Part shown: piece after piece, positions 22,751-33,159 of the stretch
Layout: the number at the start of each line of letters is the position of its first letter
Numbering within the stretch: position 1 is the first letter of the stretch
Source of the DNA: Hypericum androsaemum
Lineage: Eukaryota > Streptophyta > Magnoliopsida > Malpighiales > Hypericaceae
Direction: 5' to 3'
Length of the DNA stretch: 64,000 bases
Assembly: GCA_963995505.1 (NCBI GenBank)
Contig: OZ023187.1
Location: 13,727,176 to 13,791,175 of the forward strand
Position numbers and translations under genes: made by a program
The notes under the pieces: model-generated
Database searches by the model: none
What the model saw: the letters and a program-made list of their open reading frames with translations, nothing else
What the model was told of the DNA's origin: nothing

Positions 22751-23896
22751 TTCAATTTCGGGTTAATACTCATATTTTCCCAAAATATGATTGAAAAACT
22801 CATTTTCCAATCTTTTTGATGAACATTTTATGGATCAATTTATGTGATTTTAGTTTAACTTTTACATATCTCGGAACTCGTTCCAAAATATTTTATCTTT
22901 AGGTTTATTAAAATTATATTTTAATAAACCTAATTGACAAAAATTTCTCAAAATTTTTATCAATTTATTAGATTTTAATTGAATAAAAACTGATTTTATC
23001 CAATTAAAAGAGAAAAAACCCAATTTTTAAGTCCAGTCAAAATTGACCGTAAACCGGGTTGGGTCGAACCAAGAAACCAGGCCAATCCGTCCGGTTTTTT
23101 AATTTTCTTGACCCGGGTATAAATATTTTCGGGAAAAATTGTGAAATTACGATTTTGCCCCTCGCATATTTTCCCCTTGAATTTTCTCTCTCTTCGACCG
23201 CGAGGACGAAAAATCGTCCGCCGCTCCTCTCCACGACCGCCGCATAACGGCGGCGAACCACGGGCCGAGACCGGTCACAATCGACTCGTCTCGGCCTCGC
23301 AAGCACGGCCGTAGCGGCTTCGCGGGTCGTCGTCCAGCCGTTCTCTGCCGCGATCGTCTTCTCCGTTCCGCGTCTCTCCTCTGTCGTCGTCCTCGATCTC
23401 GCGATTCCGGCGACGTCGATCCACAAACGTGGTATCGGGACGTCGGGGAGAAGCCGGAGAATCGACTATCGTCGATCTCCGGCGTCGAAATCGTTGGATT
23501 TCCTACGAAATCGACGGATTTCGATTTCGGACGAAAAACGCCCAAATCGCCCGATTAGGGTTTGATTTGATTTGGGGATTTTTGGGACAATTTCCAATTA
23601 ATCCCCAAGGTTTCCGAAATTTTCACCGAGGTCCATGACACGCAGGTGCCACGTAATCGGTCAAATTTCAGATTGGTACCTTAAGGTTTCGCGCGTGCGC
23701 GAATTTGCCCGCGTGGTTAGGCAAAATTTAATTTAGTCCCGCTGGTTCCAAATTAATTACATTAAAGTCCAACATATTATGATTTTCCATAAAATCACAA
23801 TTAATATGATTTTTAACTCAATAAACCACATAATTATTTAAATTAAAACATCATATTATCATCAAAACATGGTTTCAACCATGCTCTGATACCAAT
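22751..23896 (-). other. Long 5' leader of the copia element
   Basis: About 1.1 kb between the primer-binding site and the extra ORF. The part nearest the LTR is A/T-rich. The middle (23040-23640) is G+C-rich with CG-rich open frames on both strands whose Arg/Ser-rich composition suggests no real protein. The primer-binding site TTGGTATCAGAGC is at about 23896..23884. Confidence 0.6.
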
Positions 23897-24500
23897 TGAC
23901 GGTTTCGACGCGTAATTAACGAATAATTACGCGTTAAACCCGGATAATTAACAAACTAATTCGTTAATAATAAATCACTTACTTGTTGAAGCAAGAGGTC
24001 CACAGGCTCGGGTCCACAACTTCTTCGTGCTGGTCGAATTACGATCACGTTCGAACGGATCCGTAATCGATTTTCACGAGATTTCCTTTTATCGAAAATC
24101 TGATTAAAATTCAGGAACTGATCCGGAATTTTCTTTTTGTATTGAGTGGTTGTGGGAAAAGTTACATTTCAGTCCAGCCGGATTCCTCCTTTTATAGGAA
24201 AGTCCGGCCAGTCAAAATGTGCCACGTGGCACTCCGGACCACATGTCCGCCACGTGGCACTCCAGACCGCATGTCCGCCACGTGGCGCGCCACGCGGCAA
24301 AGCTACCCCTAGCTTTGCCACGTGGCGCCACGTGGGCTGCCACATATGACGTCAGCGCCACGTCATGCTGACGTGGCGCTTGCGTAGCTTGGGCCGGTCA
24401 ACGCGGGTTGACCGGCCCATCCAACCCAACTTTTTGGGCCTAATGGGCCCGGGCCTAATTAGGCACAATAATAATTGCCTATTGGGCCCAAGGTCCAACA
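23897..24500 (-). repeat. 5' LTR of the copia element with CACGTG cluster
   Basis: 604 bp. Read on the minus strand it begins TGTTGGACCTTGGGCCC, then has GACGTGGCGC, TGACGTCA, five CCACGTGG boxes within about 140 bp, and CCTATAAAAGGAGG as TATA box near 24190. One of the extra units is a hairpin: GGCAAAGCTA and TAGCTTTGCC face each other at about 24296-24320. This is the LTR that would drive the element. Confidence 0.95.
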
Positions 24501-24529
24501 TATTTAATAATTGATAAGGTTAGATATAT

Positions 24530-27240
24530 GTGTTTGTTGGTTTTTGATAATTTATGTTGCCATTAAAAATTGTCTTACAAGGTGAAAACTGGGAGCTCTT
24601 TTGGGCGTAAATAATGGTTGCGATTTCAACTAATAGAGTTACGATGAAGAATAACCAAGGACTAGTAATTAGATGCACGTGTTTGTTAATTTAAATGTAA
24701 GGAAGCGCATAGAAACAGAACTATGTGGCGGATGGAAAACATAAAACAAATTTAAAGTAAAAAAATAACCGTAAGACAAAGAAAACAATGAGAGGGAGGA
24801 AAAAAAGTGTTAGGGTAACGAGGAGTTAAGACAGCGAAAGTGTAAACATGAATGTGTAGAACATCTATAATAAATAGTAGTCAAGATAGCAATAATAGAG
24901 GACACACAATATAATAAATAGTAGCAATAATAGAGGACACACAATATATATGATTTAGTAAAAAGACATATATTCTCAGAATCACGACGATCATTAATAC
25001 AGTATGTGTTGATATATTATACATAATCTATAGACGAGGCATGTCCTAAAAGAAAGTATATTTTAAATTATAACGGCCATAGCAAATAATATAGGAAGTT
25101 AGATAAATATAAAGAACGTTGCGACACGAAACGTGAGTGTTGTTACTAGTAATAAATTAGAAATAAACTACTAGATGCGCTTAATTATTCATTATGAAAA
25201 TGACAATTACTGTAGAAGATTATTTAGAAGATTATTGGGAGAGCTATTCTCTAATAAGATCTGATAATACGATTGCATGGGGTAATAAGAGCCGAAAGTT
25301 ATAAGGTCTTAACATTATCGTTCCTTTATATTTCTATTAAATGGATTTCTAATAAGATTATCAGATCTCTAAGAAGATCCGATAATACTCAATTGCATGG
25401 GATAATAAGGGTCGAAAGTTATAAGGTCTTAACATTATCGTTCTTTTACCTAAATTGACTTAGAAGGTGGAAAGTAGGAGCTCCTAAAGACACAAGATAT
25501 GGGTCTGGGTAGCTAATATAACAATGGAGAAGAGAGTTAATTAGGAGCCATTGGACACATGAGATTGTTAATTTATAGGAAAACGATTGCTAAAAAAGGG
25601 TTCTACGAAGACAACTATGGAGCTTGAAAAAATGAATGCAATAAGAGGACAGAAAGGAAGAAATGCCACAAGGAGTATTCCACTATAAAATTCCGTCAAT
25701 TCATTAGCGTCGGGTACCATTAGACAAACGATCTTTGAGAAGTGACAAAGATTTAGTTTTTGAAAAAAGGTAAATACTACACCAAGTACACCTTGTATAG
25801 GTTTGAATCAAGAACATCCGTCATACCTTATACACCTAGTACTGCTACGCTAAATATCTTTTGGTACAAAAATTTAGTTTTGGCATTTTTATTTTGCCAT
25901 TAAAATGGTCTTAAGATGTGGAAAGCGTGAACTCTCTTGGACACGAATTTGGGTGTGGTTATAAATGATATTATTAAAAGAAAAAGACAATCACTTAAAA
26001 AAAGTCAATTACTTAAGAGGAATCACTCGACAGTCGACACATGAGACTCTTAACGAAGAAAAAAACAATCGATAAAAATAAGAGTTACACAAACATAGTT
26101 ACGGAACATACGGAGAAAACAAAGCAATTAACATGAATAATAAGGAATCAGAAGAAGAAAATTGTAATAAAAGAGAAAAAAATAAAGAAAGCTACAAGCT
26201 CTTAATTTTGTCGTTTCTTTATGTCATTATTAAAAATTTCGCTTGGTATGGATATTAGGAGCTCTCGCGCACAAAACATGTGTGTGGTACAACTAATATA
26301 ATTTAGAAGAATACAATTACCAACTAAAATTAGTAAATGCATGAGATTGTTAATTAAAAAGATGACAATTTTTAAGAAAGAGCCATTTATCAACAATTAT
26401 GGATCAAACAAAGAAAACAAATGCACTCACACGAATGACAACAAATTAGTGGGGCATAGAAAGTAATAAGACATCAACAATTACTTATATCAATTACTAT
26501 GTTAAATTTTTGTTAAATTTTTTTTGTCATTTTTCAAAAATCTTAAGTTCAATTTAAACCTGAATTAATCAGCATATTAAATTTGGAGAGCGATGAAGAA
26601 AGAAAGTTACAAACTCTTAATTTTACCGTTGCCTTATGTTGTCATTAAATGGGTCTAAGAACGTGAATTTTGTGAGTTCTTTAGGAAACCAAACGTGTGT
26701 ATCCTTACAACTAACATAGTTAAGAATAAGTCAAGGATAAGGACAATTGGATGCATGAGAAAAGTGATTAAGAAGAATAAAATTGTATCTGTCGACTGGA
26801 TCGAGGAAAATTCGAAATTCAATTATTGACATGTATAGAAAATATATTGCTAAGAATAATCCACAAAAAGACTACCAGAGAGTAGTCACACGAAACAAAG
26901 TAACTCACATGAAAAATAATGTACAAGCAAAAAAAATATTTGAACTAATAAAATAATGTCTCAGAAAATTTGACGAAAGTCCAGAATTTAAACCATGATA
27001 AATATAGTTATTAAAAAGAAACCTATCGATGTGACAAAGAAAGCAATATAAACGCAAGTGTGGTTACAGTTACATAATTAAGAATAAGACGTAACGTATG
27101 CATAAAATTGTTGATTAAGAAGAATACAATTGCAAAAGAGGAATAACATGAAAATAACTATCAGATTTGAAAGACAATCAATGAGTGGAAAAAAAATCAA
27201 TAAGACAATAAAAAATCAATGAGTGGCATGATGCAGCCTC
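24530..27240. repeat. Degenerate tandem array, unit about 0.43-0.45 kb
   Basis: Highly A-rich sequence in which the same landmarks recur in order: CATTAAA(N)TGGTCTTA, a GGGAGCTCT-like block followed by GACACNNATGTGTGTGGNT, ACTAATATAGTTA, ATGCATGAGATTGTTAATT and AAGAATACAATTG. The GAGCTCT landmark lies near 24592, 25478, 25930, 26259 and 26685, giving steps of about 886 (two units), 452, 329 and 426 bp. Copies are strongly diverged. A 120-bp local duplication lies at 25270-25450. No coding potential is seen. Confidence 0.6.
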
Positions 27241-27352
27241 TACAAGTCGATGTGCACCTGAGCGTAGTTGCTGAACTCATGCCTCAATGAATTGTCTGGT
27301 GACCAAGATGCTCGGTCGATTCTTGACCATTCAGTTAATGTTACGACGAGTA

Positions 27353-27736
27353 TGTTAGGAATCACCAGAAAGAAAAAAACGTACACAAGAATACGAACAT
27401 AAGAAATAACGTAGTTCGGTCTAATGCCTATGTTTACGGAGTGATAGAGAACTTTTATTGATGAAAACTGAGCCACAAAGTGATACATGAACTATGATAA
27501 CATGTCTTTATATATTAGACAAACTCTTGCATACCAAAAAATCTATCTGGGTCATCCTAGGCGTCCAAAACAAGAGTCCGAGCAAAATAGAAAATTTTGC
27601 CGCAGCACACGTAGCGATTGCTTGGTGCCTAGCGAGCGCTAGGTCTTCAGCATCCGAACTTTCTGTTTCTACCCCCTAGCGATCGCTAGGTAATTAGCGG
27701 CTGCTAGGCCCAATAGATTTTGAGCCACTCCCAACA
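27353..27736 (-). repeat. 3' LTR of the older copia element
   Basis: Pairs with 32703..33072. Shared landmarks include CCTATGTNNACGGAG, GAGCCACAAAG, ATCTGGGTCATC and CCCTAGCGATNGCTAGGT. The left LTR has extra bases and many substitutions relative to its partner. Confidence 0.9.
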
Positions 27737-28497
27737 ATCTCCACCTTGGCGAGAAATCATCATTTTGAAGAACCATTAAGCTCCAACCAAACTTTGACAA
27801 ACTCCAACTTGACGAAATACCGTCCCTTTGAAAAATATGAGATCTTGTAAGACCAAACCAACTCCATCTTGAACCATAGATACTCTGTCATCAATAAGAC
27901 CATCTACACTTCTCTCTACATTTGTTCAATCCCTTGGAGACATCCCCCAAACTCGAGTGTCGCCCGAGCTTGCTTGGTGTATTTTCTCCAACCTCCATTG
28001 AACCCCAACTTGGAAGTTCACATGCTGAAGGAACTTTGTGACCAATAGACGCTCCTCTATTTTTCCGGCCACCCTCATACTTCGCAACCTTGAACTGCTT
28101 CCTAGTTAGGGGTTTTTTGCCTTGAACCAATGCTACAAGCCACAACATACATTGGGCAGAATTTTGTTCCACCAAGCAGAACCCTTGACATGTCACAAAC
28201 TTTACTGCTCGCCCTTGAGTGAGATAAAATCTGATTTGCCTGTGGTGTTTCCAATGGTTTTGCATTCCCAATGCCAAACCTACCCAACACTGTTGCTTTG
28301 CACGTGCCATTAGACAACCATAGCGGGGCCTTTAACCTTGTCTCTGGAATTCCCATTCCAAGAATCCTTTTGGCTGCACTCAAATCACTCATGTCAAGAC
28401 CTCGCTCCTATAATCCAAGGCTCCTAATGAGATCACATTCCTCTCTACCTTTGGAACATATCTAACGACACCATCCCTCATCTTAATTCGTATGTCC
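27737..28497 (-). pseudogene. Broken pol remnant of the older copia element
   Basis: Reading leftwards from 28497, a frame gives IRIKMRDGVVRYVPKVERN then VISLGALDYRSE, the protease/gag-pre-integrase region. It passes abruptly into MSDLSAAKRILGMGIPET ... LWLSNGTC ... RFGIGNAKPLETP, the late reverse transcriptase region normally several hundred residues further on. Integrase and the reverse transcriptase catalytic core are therefore missing. The rest to 27737 is frameshifted and unrecognisable. Confidence 0.75.
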
Positions 28498-28502
28498 CTT
28501 AT

Positions 28503-28799
28503 TGATGCAGAGGAACGTGGATAGGAGATCGCGGATCCGTTGATTATGAGAATACTTGGAAAATACGATAAAGTATCGATCCGTTGATTCTATGAATATC
28601 AGAAAATAACACAGATAATAGGGAAAATTCTTATTTTTCAATATCAATATTCAACTCCCCTAAAACAATAGCGAAAGGTCCTATTTATAGAAAACTAAAA
28701 TAAACCTAATACATATAATTCTACTATAATTAAAACTCCTAATACTAATAATTAAACTATAAATAATTACTAATTTAATGCCATTCTTTATCTCCATCA
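28503..28799 (-). repeat. LTR A1 of family 1
   Basis: 297 bp, plus-strand ends TGATGCAG...CTCCATCA. It is followed on the plus strand by TTCTCCCCCGG, the complement of the polypurine tract. Confidence 0.9.
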
Positions 28800-29325
28800 T
28801 TCTCCCCCGGTTGGAGAAATTCGCCCTCGAATTTGGTGTCGTTGGCCAGTTTGAGATCTTCTTGCACGAACTATTTAACACATTCGAGCAACGTGGTGAC
28901 ACTTGATATCGTCCATTCCAGCAGAACAAATACTTGGAACCTCGGCAATCATAAACATTCTTCAGGTCAAAGACCAAGAACTCATGTCTTCGAGCAGATC
29001 TTTCAGCATCCTTGAGGGCATTCAACATATTTAGCAAAAGAGAAGCTTCAACATATACAAACTTGTCAACTCTGAGAAAGTCAATATGTTCAACCGACTC
29101 AACCTCATAAGAATGGTATATGTGGGGTATGGCCTCGTTCACCAACTCATCATCCTTAGTGGAGTCTCCAAGTCTAGAGTCACCAACAACTGCATCAACC
29201 TCGTCCTCCTCATCAGGGTAAGAGTCATAAATTGATTCACCATTGTCTACATCAACCTCGGAAGAGTCATAAATTGGGTCATCAAATAAGGCATCAGTGG
29301 AGTCACCAACCTCTTCCCAAACCAA
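28681..29325 (-). CDS. C-terminal acidic protein module of family 1 element A
   Basis: A 214-codon frame that reads through the polypurine tract and stops inside LTR A1. It is strongly acidic at the start (repeated DSTDALFDDPIYDS-like and DEEDEVD stretches), then has a module VEHIDFLRVDKF followed by LLNMLNALKDAE, and later YLFCWNGRYQVSPR. The same two blocks occur in element B and in the separate family at 40-43 kb. The sequence before its first Met (29326-29480) continues the same kind of protein with stop codons at coiled-coil-like QEMAEILRKK. I do not recognise a known domain. It is probably the C-terminal part of a Gag-like polyprotein. Confidence 0.6.
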   Translation of the reverse strand: MVWEEVGDSTDALFDDPIYDSSEVDVDNGESIYDSYPDEEDEVDAVVGDSRLGDSTKDDELVNEAIPHIYHSYEVESVEHIDFLRVDKFVYVEASLLLNMLNALKDAERSARRHEFLVFDLKNVYDCRGSKYLFCWNGRYQVSPRCSNVLNSSCKKISNWPTTPNSRANFSNRGRMMEIKNGIKLVIIYSLIISIRSFNYSRIICIRFILVFYK

Positions 29326-29577
29326 AGTATCTTCAACTTTTTCTAATGGTGCACTCTATTTCTTCCTCAAAATCTCTGCCATCTCTTGTCTCAAATCATC
29401 CAAATTAGCTTAAAGCTCATGCAACTTCTTGACCATTTGATGATCATATTGCTCCCAAAAGCGACGGTGCTTATTACCAACAACGTTCCAAATGTCGTAA
29501 GTATGTTGAGAAAAAAAAGCATAAATCAGCTTCTCTTTCTTCTTAGGCCATCGATATATTTTTTGCTTACCACATCG

Positions 29578-29781
29578 TTATCGTCGAAGATTTAAATCAG
29601 ACCACCAATGTATAATATCATCTCGTAATCGTCGTTTGACAAATCTGACTCTATCCAGCTCCGCAAACTTGTGAGCATCAAAGTATATCATCTCCATATT
29701 GACAAGCCACTTTGTGAAGTCCCTTCTCAAAATTTTCCAATCAAGATAAGGAAAGTCACGCAAAGTAGGAAGCATCTTCAA
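29578..29781 (-). pseudogene. Gag capsid fragment of family 1 element A
   Basis: A 67-codon frame. It has DFPYLDWKILRRDFTKWLVN, then VRFVKRRLRDDIIHWWSDL, matching the retrotransposon gag (capsid) pattern in which a Phe-x-Gly/Trp block is followed by WL and a terminal WW. This identifies the element as a gag-only LTR retrotransposon rather than a random repeat. Stop codons separate it from the downstream acidic frame. Confidence 0.7.
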
Positions 29782-30177
29782 TTAAGCTCAGAAGGACTAA
29801 TATGAAATTTCAAAAAAGTTGCTGGGACCAAACTATAATTTACCCTCTAGAAAATTCTGTCTGTCACCGAATATCCCAAATCGCCAAAACCCTAAATTGA
29901 AAAGGAAAAAAATTGTCCAAACCGAAACAAGAGGCAGCGACGGCAATCGACTGCAAGCTGGTGGCGAGGATATGGACGGCCGAGGATGAGAAGGGTCGTC
30001 GGCGGCAAGGGCATGGGTCGACGGCGTCTTCTTGAAGTGTCATTGACGTCGGTTGGGTCCCTTCTCAAGAAACCGAATCTGCCACTTTTTTTGGTTTTTT
30101 TATAGAACGAACTCCGATCAGGAAGGATCAAACACGATCGAATACCACGAGGAACGAAAGCGGCTCTGATACCAACT

Positions 30178-30473
30178 GATGCAGGGGAACGTTGATAGGA
30201 GATCACATATCCGTTGATTATGAGAATACCCGAAAAACACAATAAAGTATCGATCCATTGATTCTACGAATACTGGAAAATGACACAAATAATAGGAAAA
30301 ACCCTTATTTTTCAATATCAATATTCAACTCCCTTAAAACAATAGCGAAAGGTCATATTTATAGAAAACTAAAAGAAACCTAATACATATAATTCTACTA
30401 TAATCAAAACTCCTAATACTAATAATTAAACTATAGATAATTACTAATTTAATGCTATTCCTTATCTCCATCA
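30178..30473 (-). repeat. LTR A2 of family 1
   Basis: 296 bp, nearly identical to A1 and B2. On its left lies CTCTGATACCAAC, the complement of an initiator Met-tRNA primer site. On its right are two bases, AC, and then LTR B1. Confidence 0.9.
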
Positions 30474-30475
30474 AC

Positions 30476-30746
30476 TGATGCAGACAGAAAGCGTATAGCA
30501 AGAACGATAGAGCCTTATTCCTTGATTCTCACAAATACTCGGAAACAACAAGACGAGAAGGGAAAACCCTAATTTTTATTATCAAATCAACCACCTAAAA
30601 TAATATCCTATATATCCTATTTATAAAAAAACTAAAGAGACTTATCACATAAAATTCTACTAGAAATCAAACTCTAGATAATGACTAAAAACTATAGATA
30701 ATGACCAAATTAATATATTTATGTATCTCCATCCTTATCTCCATCA
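30476..30746 (-). repeat. LTR B1 of family 1, diverged
   Basis: 271 bp starting TGATGCAGACAG and ending CTCCATCA. It shares the overall layout with A1/A2/B2 but is clearly diverged in its first 200 bp. The CTCCATCNTTATCTCCATCA end is partly duplicated. Confidence 0.8.
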
Positions 30747-31434
30747 TTCTCCCCCGGTTAAAGAAAGTTGCCCTCGAATTTGGTATCGTTGGCCAGCTCG
30801 AAATCTTCGTACAAGCACTCTTTAATACCTTCGAGCTGCATGGTGATATTTGATATCGTCCATTCCAGCAGAACAAATAATTGGACATGAGGTAACCGAA
30901 AATAATCTCTTGAGAAAAGAACATGAACTCACTTTTTCGAGCATGCTCTACTTCCTTCAGCCCATTCCACAAGTTCAACAATGGAGAACCTTTCGTATAC
31001 GCGAACTTGTCAACTCCAAGAAAATCAATATGCTCGACATACTCGACCTCATAATCCTGGACAACCTGAGGTAAAGGCACATCCAGCAACTCACCAGCAA
31101 CAACATCTTTATCCTCGTCCTCCTCAATAGGGTAAGAGTCATAAATTGGTGGACCAAATAAGAAATCAGTGACTTCATTGTCAGAAGAAATCTGATCGGT
31201 TGGCGCAAGCGGTTCCCAGAGGTTGTCCACGGTAACCTCGTCATTCGACTCCTTGTGCTCGACGATAGGTAGTGGTGCAACATCGGGGTGGTGCGTGGCG
31301 GTACTCATTGCCGTGGTACCTAGCGAACGAAGCAAGGTTAGTACCTCATTCATTTGTTCTTCCATAGCATCCATGCGGTGCTCTAGGTGATCGCGACTGG
31401 CCGCCTCCTTGTGTGTGTCCCATTTCAGCGGCAT
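30685..31434 (-). CDS. Uncharacterised Gag-like protein of family 1 element B
   Basis: A 249-codon frame opening MPLKWDTHKEAASRDHLEHR just inside the primer site. A predicted coiled coil (MDAMEEQMNEVLTLLRSLG) comes first, then a long acidic middle (YPIEEDEDKDVVAGE). The conserved module VEYVEHIDFLGVDKFAYTKG plus SPLLNLWNGLKE follows, and near the end YLFCWNGRYQISPC. The frame runs through the polypurine tract into LTR B1. It has no CCHC knuckle, protease or polymerase. Length and layout resemble the product at 42070..42933. The function is unknown; a structural Gag-like protein is the simplest guess. Confidence 0.65.
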   Translation of the reverse strand: MPLKWDTHKEAASRDHLEHRMDAMEEQMNEVLTLLRSLGTTAMSTATHHPDVAPLPIVEHKESNDEVTVDNLWEPLAPTDQISSDNEVTDFLFGPPIYDSYPIEEDEDKDVVAGELLDVPLPQVVQDYEVEYVEHIDFLGVDKFAYTKGSPLLNLWNGLKEVEHARKSEFMFFSQEIIFGYLMSNYLFCWNGRYQISPCSSKVLKSACTKISSWPTIPNSRATFFNRGRMMEIRMEIHKYINLVIIYSF

Positions 31435-31469
31435 CTTACAGGAGCGTACGGCTGGTCATTGATACCAAC

Positions 31470-31766
31470 TGATGCAGGAGAACGTGGATAGGAGATCGCA
31501 GATCCGTTGATTCTAAGAATACCTGGAAAATACGATAAAGTATCGATTCGTTGATTCTACGAATACTGGAAAACGACACAAATAATAGGAAAAACCCTTA
31601 TTTTTTAATATCAATATTCAACGCCCCTAAAATAATAGCGAAAGGTCCTATTTATAGAAAACTAAAAGAAACCTAATACATATAATTCTACTATAATTAA
31701 AACTCTCAATACTAATAATTAAACTATAGATAATTACTAATTTAATGTCATTCATTATCTCCATCA
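31470..31766 (-). repeat. LTR B2 of family 1
   Basis: 297 bp, close to A1 over its full length. It is bounded on the right by the CTTAT target duplication. The primer site on its left is GATACCAAC but the adjoining bases have drifted. Confidence 0.9.
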
Positions 31767-31771
31767 CTTAT

Positions 31772-32683
31772 GCCAGCAATTCTACAAGTAGAACCAGCAC
31801 CCGTAGTCATCATATCTAAATTAACAAACTTGTATGCATCGAATCAATCACTATTAGGCGTCATGTAAAAAGAGCATGCGCTATCCAAAATTCAGAAATC
31901 AACATTATACGCAAGGTTTGATAAGACAGAAAGATAGTCACCATCTCTATTGCGCGTGATATGAGGTCATGTTCATGGAACCCAATTCGTCACGATTCCT
32001 AGTTCTTCCTAGACAATCCTTCTTTATGTGCCCCTTTTCTTCGCATTTGAAGTAATTTCCTTTGAACCTCCTCGATCTTTTCCTTCTCTACGATCATGGC
32101 TTCCCATCACAACCAGTCCTTCTCCTAGTTCATCGCCGACCTTCTTTCTTTAATGAAATCCTAGTAGAGCACTAGTAATATCCTTCAACACCAAGAACTC
32201 TTTGCCCCAAGTTAGAGTTGTAACCAAACTCTCGTAAGAACCTAGTAAGGAATTCAATAGCAACAATGCCTTATCTTCATCGTCGAAACCTAATCAAATC
32301 ACTCATAAGTTGATTGAAAATATTGATGTATTGGCTCAAATTTGAGCCTCCAACATCTTAAGCCCGTATAATATTTGCTTAAAATAAAGCTTGTTCGACA
32401 AAAAATTTGATATATATCTATACTCTAATTTCTTCCAAACCTCAGCTGGTGACTCCTCATCCATGACATCATACATCACGTAATCTGCCAAGCACAAGCA
32501 AATCATCGCCATCGCCTTGGCCTCCAACTCTCTCCACTCTTGCTCCTCCTTTTCTCTGGCTTCTTCCCTAAGAGTGCGCTGACCATCTCCTTGTTTCACC
32601 AGCAGATCTTTGATACGCCTTTGCCATAACCTAAAATTCAATAATCCATAGCTAAACTTCGCGCCTTGATCTGCCATCCTCAC
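31772..32683 (-). pseudogene. gag and protease start of the older copia element
   Basis: Begins with a 115-codon frame (32683..32336) typical of copia Gag: FRLWQRRIKDLLVKQGDGQ, ICLCLADYVMYDVMDEES, VWKKLEYRYIS and LYFKQILYGLKM. Further left, in broken frames, a zinc-knuckle remnant (FKCEEKGHIKKD) lies near 32020-32060. A protease active-site region, WILDSACSFYMTP, lies near 31840-31900. The frame is then cut by the family 1 composite. Confidence 0.82.
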
Positions 32684-32702
32684 ACCAATCTCTGATACCA
32701 GT

Positions 32703-33072
32703 TGTTAAAAAATTACCAAAAGGAAACAAGAATGCACACAAGAATATAGGCACAAGAGCTTACGTGCTTAGGCCTAATGCCTATGTCAACGGAGAGAAGG
32801 AGAATTTTTATTGATGATATCTGAGCCACAAAGCCGTACATGAACTAGAATAACATGCTTTTATATATTAGACAAATCCTTGTACACCAAGAAACCTATC
32901 TGGGTCATCTTAGGAGTCCAAAACAAGAGTTCGAGCAAAATAGAAAATTCTGCCGCGACACACCCTAACGAGCTCTAGGTCTTCAGCATCTGAACTTTCT
33001 ATTTTTATCCCCTAGCGATTGCTAGGTCACTAGCGATCGCTGGACCCAATAGATTTTGAGCCATTCCCAATA
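32703..33072 (-). repeat. 5' LTR of the older copia element
   Basis: 370 bp, partner of 27353..27736. Its minus-strand start is TATTGGGAATGG instead of TGTTGGGAGTGG, so the canonical TG has decayed to TA. The primer site ACTGGTATCAGAG follows directly on the minus strand. Confidence 0.9.
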
Positions 33073-33159
33073 GAGTACGCGCTCTCTGGTAATCGCAGAG
33101 ACCCATGGCACTTATTGGTGGTCCATGTGTGGTTATAGGCTATTACGTGACCATTAAGA

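Larger units (their letters stand above)
16628..24500 (-). mobile_element. Ty1/copia LTR retrotransposon, structurally complete but defective
   Basis: LTRs at 16628..17181 and 23897..24500 are flanked by a perfect 5-bp duplication TATTT (16623..16627 and 24501..24505). Each LTR starts TGTTGGACC and ends CGTCA on the minus strand. Next to the right-hand (5') LTR is a primer-binding site TTGGTATCAGAGC, complementary to initiator Met-tRNA. Next to the 3' LTR is a purine tract GAGTGGGAGAT. Domain order on the minus strand is extra ORF, gag, protease remnant, integrase, reverse transcriptase, RNase H remnant, which is Ty1/copia order. Coding damage includes a gag-pol frame break, an in-frame TGA in integrase and a large RNase H deletion. 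The LTRs differ at only a few sites apart from one 50-bp indel, so the insertion is fairly recent. Confidence 0.95.
28503..31766 (-). mobile_element. Composite of two small LTR retrotransposons in tandem (family 1)
   Basis: The whole 3,264-bp block is flanked by one 5-bp duplication CTTAT (28498..28502 and 31767..31771), so it entered the copia protease region as a unit or was remodelled after one insertion. Order: LTR A1 28503..28799, internal A 28800..30177, LTR A2 30178..30473, two bases AC, LTR B1 30476..30746, internal B 30747..31469, LTR B2 31470..31766. LTRs A1, A2 and B2 are close relatives of about 297 bp; B1 is more diverged. Each LTR begins TGATGCAG and ends CCATCA on the plus strand. 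TTGGTATCAGAGC-like primer sites follow A2 and (degenerate) B2. A CGGGGGAGAA purine tract precedes A1 and B1. No pol is present. Confidence 0.88.
27353..33072 (-). mobile_element. Older Ty1/copia element with deletions and a nested insertion
   Basis: LTRs 27353..27736 (384 bp) and 32703..33072 (370 bp) are flanked by a perfect 5-bp duplication GAGTA (27348..27352 and 33073..33077). The primer-binding site beside the right LTR reads TGGTATCAGAG on the minus strand and the polypurine tract beside the left LTR reads AGGTGGAGATTG, so the element is minus-oriented. Gag, a zinc knuckle, a protease start and a short reverse transcriptase piece remain. Most of integrase and reverse transcriptase is deleted. 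The protease region is split by a separate LTR composite at 28503..31766. The LTRs differ at many positions, so this copy is old. Confidence 0.92.

Noticed and set aside
23037..23638. Arg-rich frames in the copia leader as an additional protein
   Set aside because: Frames are open on both strands because the DNA is G+C-rich and low in stop codons; composition and overlap argue against coding.
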